From contig JAWNZC010000001.1 in the NCBI GenBank assembly GCA_035771165.1, forward strand, positions 2,784,001 to 2,848,000: a DNA stretch of 64,000 bases, in the 5' to 3' direction. Positions 53,962-64,000 of this stretch are shown here, piece after piece. Source of the DNA: Paragorgia papillata. Lineage: Eukaryota; Cnidaria; Anthozoa; Scleralcyonacea; Coralliidae. Below the pieces are notes generated by a model. The model was not told the origin of the DNA. It worked only from the letters and a program-made list of their open reading frames with translations, and did no database searches. The position numbers and the translations under genes are program-made. How positions within the stretch are numbered: the first letter of the stretch is position 1; every line of letters starts with the position of its first letter.

Positions 53962-55503
53962 TTATTGTTTCTTTATCTTTTCCTTTCTCTGACAGCACAA
54001 GTAAAAGCAGAAACAAACCAACTTGATGAAAATAAAGAGCAGAATATGCCAAACTAGGAGACAAACAGCCAAGATATCCAAGCCTAAGTACTGCCAGAGA
54101 GGAATGTCTTGTCCCCAAGATCTCAGATGATCTGCACCAAAGGTAAGTACATGATTAATCCAGAATGCTGCTTCCTCTACAGGTGGGACTCTCTCTGCTC
54201 GTATGATGGCTGAAGCTTTCTGTACATGTGCTCTGTATTCAGGGTTGGTAATAACCTCATCAATAGCAGAAACTAAGTCCTCCACGGCAAAAGTCCTGAG
54301 GTCAAGTCTTAATCCAAAACCTTTCCGAACAATTCTTGCAGCATTACCAGGTTGGTCTGCAAACACAGGAAATCCAATCATTGGAACCCCAGCAAGCACT
54401 GCCTCTTGCTGGCCATTGGATCCACAGTGTGTGATAAACAGTCGCATGTTTTTATGATGTAACAGATCATACTGAGGAAGCCAATCACTGAACAACAGTT
54501 TATCTGATCTACTGGAATTGGACATTGAATATCCTATTACAAACCTGTATTTTGTTTGCTTGAATGCTGTAAAAAGTTTGTTCCAAATCTCAAGAGGTAT
54601 ACTCTTCACAAAGCTTCCAAATGTAACAATGACAACACCATCCTTTGCATTGTCCATGAAGGACTGGAATTCTTGTGGTAGTGGTTTTGGTGCCATTGTG
54701 AGTAAGTTACCAACTCGTTTCACATTAGGCATGGTAGGAGGGTTGTAGTCAAGGACACCATGTTGTCTGACAATCCAAAGAAGTGCCTTAGCATGCAGGT
54801 CATGCATAGAGATGTATGGTTTTCCTGGAGCATAATCACTCACAGCTGTAGGCTTAGTAAAAGGATCATAGAAATATAGCTTGAACTCCATAAAGGTATT
54901 GAGAAACCTTTGTCGGAATGTCATTTGATCTGTGAAGTCACTAAATATATTTGGGACAACAGATGGCAAGATGGGAGCGCGGGAAAATTGCGATGCAGCG
55001 AATGATCCTATAAATACGAACGGAATATCAAACTTGTAAGCAACGATGGTCAACATTGTAGCTAGTGCTGTTGAGTCTAAGATCATTAGGTCTGGTTTGT
55101 GAGCTTTTATGTCTTCCATCAGTTGTTGATCTCTGAGAATCTTTACTATTATTACTTTTACCAGGTCATAGCCTGCACTCGTTACAGGTTTTCCCTGAAA
55201 GAAAGTGTCTATAATAATTTGTTCTAGATCTTTAAACTCACGCATATCCCCCAAGCCATCGTACATCAATAAGTTCACTCCTTTGTCTTCAAGTTTAGCT
55301 CGCATGTGTGGTGGGATGGCTATGGTTACATTGTGGCCTTGATCTTGCAATACTTTACCAACGTTGGCAGGTCCGATGATGTGACTCATGAAGCCCGGAA
55401 AACACAAGATGATGATGTTGGCTGCTGAGCTCCATTGAACAGTGATAAATATTAGAAATAGAACAAATGCAGATGCTTTGTGAATACATCGGCTTGTAGT
55501 CAT
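53962..55503 (-). CDS. UDP-glucuronosyltransferase (UGT copy 4, intact)
   Basis: 513 codons from MTTSRCIHKASAFVLFLIF (55503); 23 further upstream codons are open but precede the signal peptide. Catalytic histidine in FMSHIIGPANVGKVL, NVT sequon, UDP-sugar signature FITHCGSNGQQEAVLAGVP and DQPGNAARIVRKGFG, C-terminal membrane helix and KIKKQ tail. In the C-terminal half it shares changes with the pseudogene copy 2 against copy 3 (RAHVQKAS, AFKQTKYRF, HHKNMRLF). In the N-terminal half it resembles copy 3 (ELEQ/DLEQIIIDTFFQG). A past gene conversion between copies is therefore possible. AATAAA overlaps the stop. Role as for the other copies. Confidence 0.93.
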   Translation of the reverse strand: MTTSRCIHKASAFVLFLIFITVQWSSAANIIILCFPGFMSHIIGPANVGKVLQDQGHNVTIAIPPHMRAKLEDKGVNLLMYDGLGDMREFKDLEQIIIDTFFQGKPVTSAGYDLVKVIIVKILRDQQLMEDIKAHKPDLMILDSTALATMLTIVAYKFDIPFVFIGSFAASQFSRAPILPSVVPNIFSDFTDQMTFRQRFLNTFMEFKLYFYDPFTKPTAVSDYAPGKPYISMHDLHAKALLWIVRQHGVLDYNPPTMPNVKRVGNLLTMAPKPLPQEFQSFMDNAKDGVVIVTFGSFVKSIPLEIWNKLFTAFKQTKYRFVIGYSMSNSSRSDKLLFSDWLPQYDLLHHKNMRLFITHCGSNGQQEAVLAGVPMIGFPVFADQPGNAARIVRKGFGLRLDLRTFAVEDLVSAIDEVITNPEYRAHVQKASAIIRAERVPPVEEAAFWINHVLTFGADHLRSWGQDIPLWQYLGLDILAVCLLVWHILLFIFIKLVCFCFYLCCQRKEKIKKQ

Positions 55504-55784
55504 CGCGATATCCCTGAGACAGCTATTGTGTAAAATCAAAGATATCGTGTTACATATTAAGTATCTTTTCATCCGATTAATAATGAAGGATTATTTACGG
55601 TGGCGGACGACGGGTAGGGATAAAACGCGGCTACGGATGGCGGATGAGAAAGGCGGATGGGGGATAAAACGCGGATGAGGAAAGGCGGACGCCTTACATG
55701 TTAATCAAACGCAAGCTGTTTTTAAAAACAATATGTTTTCTTCATTTTCGCAAACGCTAAGCAGAATTATCCCTGTAAAATGTA

Positions 55785-56120
55785 AGGGAGTCTACGTAGT
55801 CCTTTAGAAGTTTTAAGGATTGGCCATCGATGAACTGCAGGAGGTCGCTAAGAGAGGTCAAGAGGTGACCATCTTTTCTACTCCAAATGGATGGAAGTAA
55901 TTAAAAGCAGAGATATTCCATCATGATTGCGTACGGTTCAACCAAAAAGCGATAAAGCTGAAGCAATGTTTTTATGCCCCTTGACCTCGTGGAGTAGTCG
56001 CGCTTCTTTCACGAATAAGCGTTTACTTTCTTTATCAGCAACACGTAGTTTCTTCACAACAACCTCTTCCCCTTTATATTTCCCCGACTAAATCGCACCA
56101 AATGAACCCGACGGCCCCAG
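55785..56120 (-). pseudogene. Protein kinase relic (N-lobe), block D
   Basis: Paralogue of 46497-46850. GSFGAI, the same in-frame TAG, SGKYKGEEVVVKKLRVADK, KEARLLHEVKGHKN, EPYAIMMEYL and SDLLQFIDGQF are all present, so the damage predates the duplication. A stretch corresponding to the CTTTTATTATTTTTTACTCC part of block C is shorter here. Confidence 0.7.
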
Positions 56121-56282
56121 CTTGTCGTTGCGCGAAAAATCAGTCTATTTAAAAGTTGGAAACCCAGGATTTATAAACTGTTCTTCGCTCGCAATTTTAA
56201 TTTTGGAATACTGAAAACCCCTGCCATCATCTTGGGCCATCATTTAAAATAAGAAGACAATGACCGAGCCGGAATGACAATG

Positions 56283-57041
56283 TTATTCTCGGTAGTTGCC
56301 GCGATACTCATGATGTGAAAGAAATGACAGAGATTGCAGAGATATAGGATTAGATCATATAACTGTTATTCGAGCTCAACGTGATACGATATTTAAATGG
56401 GTTATGAAATAACCAAGGTTAAACCAAAGGAGTCATGCTGCGCTGCACGCAACACATGGTTGATGACAGACAACTCAAGGTATGCAACGTAAGCGAAACC
56501 CGATAGCGCGCAATCTCATAGTACGCAATAGCGGCGCAGACAGCGTAAGGAGCACAACGAAACGCTATTGAAATTTGCACCCACCGTCCCACCTCTTAAA
56601 CAAAATTACGTAATTCCATCAGTTATCTAAACTGATGTTTGAAGGGTACAGGTAAACTCCGACTGGTGAGCGGATCAGGATCAACAGGACCAGTCAACCT
56701 GATCCTTCTCCAAGCACCAAGGCACAACAAGCAGGAACCAGTCGGGGGACCTGTCACCCAACCTTCCAAACGCGTAAGTATAAAGAAGATCCTTCTGGCA
56801 ACCGACCGACAGATCTAGTCGAGGTATGGTTTAAATATTGAATGGTTTCTATCTAGTATCTAATCCAGTTATACGTTCTGACTCTCATGAAAAACGTTTG
56901 CTCGATAACGTCAGCATATGGAAAGATTTCAAGTGAATGTGTCGTGAGGCAAAATGTTTGGCGGATAAACTTATAAACTTAACTTTTGCCGTTTGTGCGT
57001 TCTTAACTGTTCGTGCGATAACTTTCTGGTTCTCTCCGAAG
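56283..57041. other. No gene recognised
   Basis: Right of block D. Contains GGATCAGGATCAACAGG with its partial mirror CAACCTGATCCTTCTC near 56673-56715. No coding signal. Confidence 0.5.
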
Positions 57042-57257
57042 CAGGGCCGTCCTCAAAAAATTCTGCAGGGGGGTTGTACGCTCAATTTTGCCGACTGCCT
57101 CATAATCGTCACTCGTCAGTACTAGTACTCGCCGAGTCTGACTGCTGGTGGGTGCCGACTGCCGACTGAAATCTCTTGTCTGCCGACTATAGAACAAATA
57201 AAGCAATTCTTGGGGGGGTGTCACACCCCCCCAAACCCCCCCATAGCTCCGGCCCTG
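57042..57257. mobile_element. hAT-type MITE with 8-bp target duplication
   Basis: Starts CAGGGCCGTCCTC and ends CTCCGGCCCTG. CTCCGAAG is duplicated on both sides (57034-57041, 57258-57265). It contains repeated TGCCGACT words and a C-run/G-run mirrored pair. It is 216 bp and non-coding. Confidence 0.92.
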
Positions 57258-57346
57258 CTCCGAAGGAAGCAACAGCCCAAACAGAACGCTGCCTACGAAT
57301 GAAGCCTTGCCAGACGGACTCCCAATGCCATTATATGCCGTAAAGT

Positions 57347-57720
57347 CCAAGACCAGTTTAACATCCTCGTTCACCTTTTTACTTACGCCCGTTTGGAAGG
57401 TTGGTGCAAAGCTGACCACCCCCACTCGGTATGGCTTGCACCGATCACACCAATTAATTGGTGGAAGAATTACACTTACCTCTTTGATTGAAGGGAGGGA
57501 CGGTGGGAATATCTAATTTCCTCTGACTCCAACACTGCGTCTGACTGCTAGCCCGTTAACGTGGCAATGACGACGCTGAACTAGTGTCAGTCTTCCATTG
57601 CCGCTGACCCCAAGCTTGCACCACGCGCGGTTACCTAGCTGTTAACCTTGGTTATTGCATAACCTCATTTAACATCCTTGGTGCAAGCCGTAGCCCGGTG
57701 GGGGCCGGCGGTACTCGCTA
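57347..57720 (-). mobile_element. Terminal repeat cluster of a second, diverged tyrosine-recombinase retrotransposon
   Basis: Same order as 16864-17405: a B-type start (GTTCACC, TTTGGAAGGTTGGTGCAA), a unique middle with CACACCAATTAATTGGTGG, an A-type end (GCGGTTACCTAGCTGTTAAC, ATAACCTCATTTAACATCC), then a second B-type copy (TTGGTGCAAGCCGTAGCCC). Sequence is clearly diverged from the first element. No coding region follows within the next 600 bp. Confidence 0.6.
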
Positions 57721-57894
57721 TGAATGTTGCTAAAAATGACGTTTGCTAGGTGAGTATTGCCTCCATTTGGAGGATTCCGACTGGTGTGGGTCCAGATACG
57801 GTACTTGGAAGTGTGACATCCTGGCTCTGTTGGTTCCAGTATATCACTTATGGTGGTCAGCTTAAGATCCTGCATGGATGGATCTTAACCTGGA

Positions 57895-58030
57895 TCCGAG
57901 TAGTGGCAGCACCGTAGTACGCCAGTTTAGCAACTCATAGCGAGTAGTGGGCAGCACCGTAGTACGCCATTTAGCAACACTCGTAGTGGGTATAGTACGC
58001 CATTTAGCAACGCTCATAGCGAGCAGTGGG
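57895..58030. repeat. Tandem repeat, about 45-50 bp, three copies
   Basis: Units of GAGTAGTGGCAGCACCGTAG, TACGCCAGTTTAGCAACTCA, with progressive decay in the third copy. It lies downstream of the recombinase-element terminal cluster. Confidence 0.75.
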
Positions 58031-58307
58031 ACGCTAACGCGTCAACCAAAATGTGAGGCAAAAAGTTTCAGGCCCCTACGCGGTTTGCGGGTACGTTTTA
58101 GTCTCCCATAAAATGTTTTTTTTACCCGTCTTTTGCGAAGGCTCGAAAAAGGTTTGAAAAAATTATATATCAAACATTTTGTCAGGCTAAACGTACATTT
58201 AATGGTTTCCCATTGTTGTGTAGTGCTGTTGTTATTTTATTTACTGTATAGCAGTCCAAAACTATACAGTAAATTAAGCTAGGGATGAAAATAGGCTGAG
58301 AAAACAG

Positions 58308-59108
58308 ACGTCCTTTTGCCAATCTCGTTCCCAGAGCCTTCTCACGCGGGCCGCGCAAACGAAGGCTCTGGGATCTGTTTCGAATTGACATTTCATTGGT
58401 TGAATAATTGACAATATTCCTTGTTCTTTCGAAAGCCTTGAGGGGTTTTAAATTTTATCTGGTGACTGAAACTTGTCAAGAACCAACCTCTGGAACCAAA
58501 CAGCAGTTGAACAGCAAGTATTCGGTGGCTTATGAATGGTTTCGAAAGGGAAAGCGGTGAGTACTGAAGTGGCGTGTTGCCCGCGGTGCGGTATCTTGTC
58601 AGTTGTGGAACAAGATGGCTAGTAATTTCAGAACTACATATCGTTGAAGTATATTGTGTACATATGTTGTTAGATGTTGAATGCGCTTTCATTTGATGTA
58701 TAGTTCAATATTCTGCGTTTTATTAAACTTGTTAAAATGTCCAAAATGTGCGAACCGCTGTTTGAAATAATATTACAAATAAACAGGAAATTTACTTCTC
58801 ATAAGCGTTACAGAATTTTAGATTTCTTTTGAATTAACGCACAACATTGAGATATATATCATACAAAAGCTCTTGAAAAATTCTATTCGGGGTAAAAATT
58901 TCAAGCTTCTAGTTAAACGGGAAATATTTAAAAAATGGAAAAACGTATGTCGTTTTAGTTCATTGTGCGAAGATTTCGATCTCTGGCGGCGCATGCTCTT
59001 TTCAATCGGCAACCTGTTTTTCGGTTTCCGGCGATAGATTATCCCAGAGCCTTCGTTTGCGCGACCCGCGTGAAAAGGCTCTGGGAACGAGATTGTCCTT
59101 TTGCTGGC
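58308..59108. repeat. Inverted-repeat element with self-palindromic arms
   Basis: The arms at 58308-58373 and 59041-59108 are mirrored (CTTTTGCCAATCTCGTTCCC then CAGAGCCTT). Each arm also folds by itself: CCCAGAGCCTTC...GAAGGCTCTGGG around a GCGGGCCGCGCAAACG core. The DNA between the arms is AT-rich with no gene. Confidence 0.8.
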
Positions 59109-59109
59109 T

Positions 59110-60000
59110 AGGATGAAAACAGCCAGCTGAAAAGGTGAGAACAAGAGTGAGAAAGCTATTCTGGTACGAGTTTGAAGACGTATTGATACTTGATATTTCA
59201 TAATATATATCTAATGTCATTTTCTTATTTCTGCTCCTTTAATTTTTTGTTCAAATGTGTTAAACGCAGCCTAGTCCCAGGCTCTCTATCTTCGCTGTTT
59301 TAATATTTGCACGCTAGCATGGGCGCCCTATGCCCGCGAGCACCTTGAGCGGTGACGTCAAACCTAGGTACCAGTCTCATCAAATACGCGCGTGCTTTAG
59401 AACGACGGGACTAGGCTGTGTTAAACGGCCTTTTGTAACTAATGATATTTTAAGAAATAACTGACAACTAGATTGTTTATTTTTCACGTTTAATATTCGT
59501 GGCTAGTTGTTTTAGGTACGAATGCGGAATGCTTTTTAAACAAAACGACATTGATGAAACTGGTGCTAACGGCATATTCTATACTAAGTTTGTGTTTGTA
59601 TCCTCTTCGGAGTAACGAAACTTATATTATAATGAAAAGTTTGATTTAATTTCTTGACTGACAAACTTCGTGCACGTTTTGTATATAAAGACAATAGCTT
59701 TTACTATAGCAACAAATAAACAATTACTGCATAATTAGTTCAGCAGCATGGCACAACCGATCAAAATTTAAAATGCACGTTTACCAAAGCGTGATAAAAT
59801 GATTTCAATAAATAATTTTTCAAACCTTTTCGAGTCTTCGCGCGATTCGGTCAACGTCAAGACCGGTGGCCGTGTAAGAAAACATTTTGTGGGAGACTGA
59901 AACCAACCTGCAAACCGCGCATGGGCCTGGAACTTTGCCTCACTTTTTGCCCCACGAATGACTGGACATTAGCCTTCCAGTTATCACATTTTAACTTACA
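59110..60000. other. No gene recognised
   Basis: AT-rich DNA. No domain, repeat or splice pair could be supported. Confidence 0.5.
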
Positions 60001-60009
60001 TCGAGTTCA

Positions 60010-60616
60010 CTGGCTGCATGGGACATGTGGAGTCTAGGTCGTCAGAAACATCGCGCAAATCAACCAGCAGATTCACCTTCGGAATGTTTTCGACGCATAG
60101 TGTCCATTCCTTTCCTAGACCATCTCCTTTCACAGATAGAGCTGAGATTTTCTCAGAGGAGCACTTCGATTTTGAATGCCTTTTACGTTCTTCCAACAAA
60201 CGTGGTTTCCAATCGGGATTGGAAACAGATGTTTGCAAGTTTCCTTGAACTTTATCAAGATGACCTTCCAGAGCCGAGATATTATATCAGCACGGAGTTA
60301 GCAATGTGGGAAGAGTATTGGTACCTATTTTCAGGAACTCCACCTTCAAATATCGCCGAGCTACTTCCACTAGTAGATAAAGTTTCTTTTCCAAATATTT
60401 GTGGCACTTCAGAGTATGGCAACCATCTGTGAACGATCAATTTCGGTACTACGTCGTCTCAAAAGCTATCTCCGAAACACAATGTCCGAGAGTAGACTGA
60501 ATGGACTAGCTATGCTTAACGTCCATAGAGAAATTTATCTGAATATTGACGAAGTCGTCGACAGATTCGCCCGAAAGCATCCAAGAAGAATGAAGCTGAT
60601 TGACATTCTCGATTAG
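60010..60616 (+). pseudogene. hAT-type (DUF4371/THAP12-like) transposase, C-terminal half, frameshifted
   Basis: The first part reads LGRQKHRANQPADSPSECFR, IPFLDHLLSQIELRFSQRS, and WKQMFASFLELYQDDLPEP. Near 60400 one frame ends (ICGTSEYGNHL) and the overlapping frame carries on with ALQSMATICERSISVLRRLK and NTMSESRLNGLAMLNVHREI, the hAT dimerisation helix seen in 52-kDa-repressor-like proteins. The CERS motif lacks the few residues normally found just before it, so a small deletion probably caused the shift. The N-terminal half is not seen. Confidence 0.75.
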
Positions 60617-60619
60617 TGA

Positions 60620-61260
60620 TCCTGCAAATTAATCTATGTGACAAAACTAAGTCATAAAACTGACATCTTTGAAAGTCTTGTAATATATTAACAATTACAT
60701 TTACAACTCATTTTGTTTTGTTTTAACTTTTTTATTTTATTTAATGTTATTCCTACTAGTTTGAGTTACGGGAACAAACTGTTCTTTAGCCCAACCTTAC
60801 AAATGAAATTTAAATATTATAGTGTGTGTATATAGACTAAATAATACATGTTGGACTAAATTTTAATAGTAGAACTAAATAGTATAGTTGTAACTATCTT
60901 ATTGAAAGTTGCAAGCAGAACAACATTTGGTAAACACTCTTATTCGGTTAGCTTTGCAAATAGAATTTAGTGGACTGTATACTATACAATCAAAATTTTA
61001 TTCACACTTTTTTTTGACAAAAATAAACGTTACAATGCTATTTATCCGATGAGTACAAAAAAAATAAAATAATTAGAGTACAGAAATTCAGAATATTTTA
61101 TGTAAGTGTGCAGAGACCAATGTAGTATAGCTTTCGAGTTGGTCTCTACCAAGTGGAAAAAATATTTTTCATAGCGTGAAAAATACTTTTTAGCTTAAAG
61201 ATAAATTAGAAGAGAAAAAAAAATATATCTGATTAAGGCAAGTTGTGTTATTGAATTACA
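60620..61260. other. AT-rich DNA, no gene seen
   Basis: No coding or repeat structure beyond simple A/T runs. Confidence 0.5.
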
Positions 61261-61317
61261 TGCTATATGTGTCGTTTTACTCGTTTAGACTGTGGGATAT
61301 GCATGATCAATGGAATT

Positions 61318-61722
61318 CTAGTACTGGTTTATTAACAAGAATTTCTTATCTTTCTTAAAAGCCCGGATTCCTAATTGTTTTATGTTGAATGGAATTTCTT
61401 CCCATACTTTAGTGGCAGAATATCGAAATGAGAATGCACCATAATTAGTTCTAATTTGTGGTCTATGTAAGTTATCGCGTGAAGAATATCTAGTGTTATA
61501 GCTGTGTATTTGCAAAACTGGCTGAAGGACTTCTTACAAAACCAATGGAGTATTATAATTATCATAGAGAATCTTATGAGCTAGGATTGCAACTTTTAAT
61601 TTATATATATTGTTAATTATCAGAAGTAATTGGAAGTTAATCAGAAGTAATTGATTGAAACTGATTTTAGGTGTAAGTAAGTTCTTACGTGACAAATATG
61701 TAAAAGCTTGCTGCATGTCCAT
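61318..61722 (-). pseudogene. LINE RT C-terminal tail (CR1/L2/Penelope-neighbouring type), degenerate
   Basis: NIYKLKVAILAHKILYDNYN in one frame and HSYNTRYSSRDNLHRPQIRT, NYGAFSFRYSATKVWEEIPF in another. This is the familiar HxYxTR...RTNxGxxSxxYxxxxxWNxLP tail of cnidarian LINEs. A frameshift lies near 61530. 5' parts are absent. Confidence 0.6.
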
Positions 61723-62550
61723 ATCAACCAGAGGTGTGTATCAGTGGTGCGTGCGGCTAGTCAGACTTTTCCGACATGGCAGCATCAGGTAGTTGGCGTA
61801 CACTAAGACTATGGGCCCGTTTAGATGGACTAAAAGTTGGCTCGGGTAAGAGGGACACCCTACCCCCCGAGGCAACTTTGTCGTGTGTTTACATGAGGAA
61901 TTAGATTATGACTTCTGAATCGGTTTAAGCCTGGAGGACTGGGTATGCATCTAATTTAGGATGGCCGATCGTCGGGAAGAAACTGTAACTGTACTGTTAG
62001 AATTAAACGATAGAATTAAACTCACAGAAGCTTTTATACTTCTTCAGGCCAATTATCAGGTTTTCAACCATTGTTGGAGACCAAGACCATTTTTTTCGCT
62101 TCGTATTTGCACAGGTATTTGCTGCTCTATCAATTGTTTCACTTTCTGCCACAATTTTGTTTCGCAGTTTTGCCTCGGGTAGGCGAGTCAACTTTATCTC
62201 GCCCCCTATATAGGGTAACCCTACCTCGCAAGTACTATATACCCGAGACAAGTATGAAATTCCCCATGTAAACGCTCGCTGTCGAGACTAAATAAAATGA
62301 ACACAAAGTTGGCTCCCCCAGGGTAGCTCGGGGGGCAGGGTGACCCTTCTACCAGGGACAACGTTTGTCCATGTAAACGGCCCCTAAGAGAAGTGCACAT
62401 GCATTCACGTGCATTTAATGAAAAGTTCAAAGCTAGAATTACAAGCACTGATTACAAGACGACAAGATCAGTACGGAAGTCACTTTGTTTTTGTTAAATA
62501 TATTTTTATAATTACACTAAACTAGTATATTTATTATATTACACTTAACT
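61690..62550. repeat. Diverged fragment of the UGT-block flank with a different TIR element
   Basis: TGCTGCATGTCCATATCAACCAGAGG and GACATGGCAGCATCAGGTAG match the DNA left of the GTTTACAYGG element in the blocks. 62390-62540 (AAAGCTAGAATTACAAGCAC, TTATATTACACTTAA) matches 43075-43215 on its right in block C. In between, another TIR element sits where the block's own element is. Confidence 0.7.
61815..62388. mobile_element. TIR element with GGGCCCGTTTAGATGGA end
   Basis: The left end GGGCCCGTTTAGATGGACTA is mirrored by GTCCATGTAAACGGCCCC at the right. A second inner pair is AAAGTTGGCTC in inverse layout with GGGGGGCAGGGTGACCC. An open frame at 61961-62182 (MADRREETVTVLLELNDRIK) might be a transposase remnant; no family recognised. 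Confidence 0.65.
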
Positions 62551-63640
62551 AGATTATTTATTGTATATTTATAGTTAGACTTTGTTATATTAGATGTATT
62601 TACTATATTTTGAGGCGGCTTATCTTTGTAAGGAACTTTTATTAGTTCTTTATAAACCGTCCTAATTAACTATTTTGTACATAATTTTATAATTGTATGT
62701 TTGCGAAATGTATAATTAGAGTGAGTAAATAAATAAATAAATAAAGTCAGCTAGGGAAGCAATCTGAAGGGGAAGGTAGGGTAGACTTGCTCCAAGTTCG
62801 CCTCTCTTATCTCAGCTCTGTTTCTCTCCCTTTATTTTAATTATTTTAGTTCCCTTCCTCACCTTGTCAGTTTGTTTTATTGTTATTGCTCAATTTTGTC
62901 ACCTTGTAATTTAATAATCTTAACTCTTAAGCCTGTTTTCCACTAGGCGACTTTTTTCGCGCGAAGCGAATTTTTCTTTTGTCTTATAATCCGTTCTGGA
63001 CCGGAATTAACTAGATATCTCTATTCAATTCCAAAGATAGAATGTCGATTCGCGTAAAAAAATCGGTTGTCGAAAAACCGCATATTCATTGTAATATCCT
63101 ATTATTATCACTCTAATGATGTTGCATGTTGCGACGAAACGTTAGTTCTTATTAAGATGTTTTAAAATGAATTTTCCATGACTTTTTTCGTGGCAATATT
63201 GTTCATTTTACGTTTAAGATTCCCGCCTGGTTCTATCGCTACGATTTTAAAGTCAAACAGGACGCCTAGGTCTGTGGATGCTTCCATATTTCAATGCTTT
63301 TTAGCTTTCACCAGCTTTTGTTTTATATAGCCATAACTTTCTAAGGGCTTATAACAATTGGTATGTTTGCATTAAAATTGTTAGTGTAGTTATTGTAGAT
63401 AGTAGATGTCTTGGGCATAGGGGACAAAAGTTTGGAAATATGGAAGTTTCCACAATTTATTATTTACTAACTAATTTATTATATATAGTAGTACTATAAA
63501 TTTGTACTTGTACAGTAGTCCCTCAAATATATTGACAATTAATTATGACAAATAAATTATTCTAGCACAATATTTTGTGTTTTACTGTATATTTTACCTG
63601 CACATTAATATTCTAGATCTGATGATTTCAAATATTATAA
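62550..63640. other. AT-rich DNA, no gene recognised
   Basis: Contains a short (AAAT)n at 62727-62743 and a TTTTCCACTAGGCGACTTTT motif near 62936, which resembles the end of a TIR element, but no mirrored end was found. Confidence 0.45.
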
Positions 63641-63885
63641 TCCTCATGCACAAGATCTTAGAGGATTTTTACATATTCCAGGAAATCCTACATGAGTTCA
63701 TATATCCTGCACAGAAATGAGGATCCTACAGGACTGATAACTAGGAACTTGGATTCTAAATAGGAACCCTTTTATCTTTGTGTAGGATTCCACAAAAATG
63801 GCACTAGGATCCTATACAAGATCCTATAGGATCCTGTACAAGATCCTGTAGAATCCTACAGGTTCCTGTATAAGATTCGGTTATT
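63640..63885. repeat. Dispersed GATCCTAYAGGATCC palindromes
   Basis: Overlapping copies of ACAAGATCCTATAGGATCCT and relatives, in both orientations, at irregular spacing of about 16-22 bp. Confidence 0.7.
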
Positions 63886-63904
63886 ACTTTGTGTTTCGCA
63901 CACG

Positions 63905-64000
63905 AATATGCATTAGGGTTAGGGTTAGGATTGAGGTTAGGATTAGGCCTTAGGGTAAGGATTGGGGTTGGGATCAGGGTTAGGATTAGGGTCTTTTCAG
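63905..64000. repeat. Degenerate telomere-like (TTAGGG)n
   Basis: GGGTTAGGGTTAGGATTGAG, GGTTAGGATTAGGCC and later variants. The metazoan telomeric hexamer is TTAGGG; here it is mixed with GGATTA and GGGGTT variants, so it is interstitial-like. The array runs off the window edge. Confidence 0.8.

Larger units (their letters stand above)
51783..56282. repeat. Segmental duplication block D (intact UGT copy 4)
   Basis: The most compact version of the UGT block, and the empty-site reference for the insertions in A and C. The left flank 51783-52040 continues without interruption into 52041-53820, then the minisatellite, UGT, tandem GCGG words and the kinase relic. Confidence 0.88.

Overview
This window looks like nuclear DNA of a marine invertebrate, most probably an anthozoan cnidarian (coral or sea anemone). 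The evidence is a spliced gene with GT-AG introns, AT-rich DNA, long microsatellites, many retrotransposon classes (CR1/L2-like LINE, Dong/R4-like LINEs, BEL/Pao, tyrosine-recombinase retroelement), many hAT-like and TIR elements, and no operons or ribosome binding sites. The exact species cannot be read from the sequence.

Host genes are few. (1) At 646-6129 on the + strand lie the last four coding exons of a DNTTIP1 orthologue, a subunit of the MiDAC histone deacetylase complex. Its introns hold a Crypton-like tyrosine-recombinase fragment, a piggyBac-type MITE and several long hairpins. (2) A cluster of four single-exon UDP-glucuronosyltransferase (UGT) genes lies on the - strand: intact copies at 13318-14856, 44546-46081 and 53962-55503, and a frameshifted copy at 24385-25888.

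Three of the UGT copies sit in one segmental duplication. Block A is about 16.64-25.9 kb, block C about 33.7-47.05 kb and block D about 51.78-56.28 kb. A unit contains, left to right, a conserved flank, a cluster of TGACGTCA (CRE-type) palindromes, a TIR element with GTTTACACGG ends, a 21-bp minisatellite and the UGT gene. C and D also carry a protein-kinase relic upstream of the UGT. Because the blocks are paralogous, each serves as the empty site for insertions in the others. Block A carries a 4,891-bp tyrosine-recombinase retrotransposon (16864-21754) with split direct repeats and no target-site duplication. Block C is stretched by two adjacent hAT-type insertions (one holding a LINE), a hAT element with a transposase remnant, and a 1,202-bp element with 268-bp inverted repeats.

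Other regions: 4.6-10.5 kb is a mosaic of TIR elements and hairpins; 10.5-13.0 kb has no recognisable gene; 28.9-32.9 kb is an (AAT)n tract holding two head-to-head LINE 3' fragments with REL-type endonucleases; 47.5-50.7 kb is a degenerate BEL/Pao element whose reverse transcriptase runs into a 1.2-kb array of 36-bp repeats; 57-64 kb holds a hAT MITE, a second terminal cluster of the tyrosine-recombinase element, a hAT transposase pseudogene, a LINE tail, a fragmentary extra copy of the UGT-block flank, and telomere-like repeats at the right edge.
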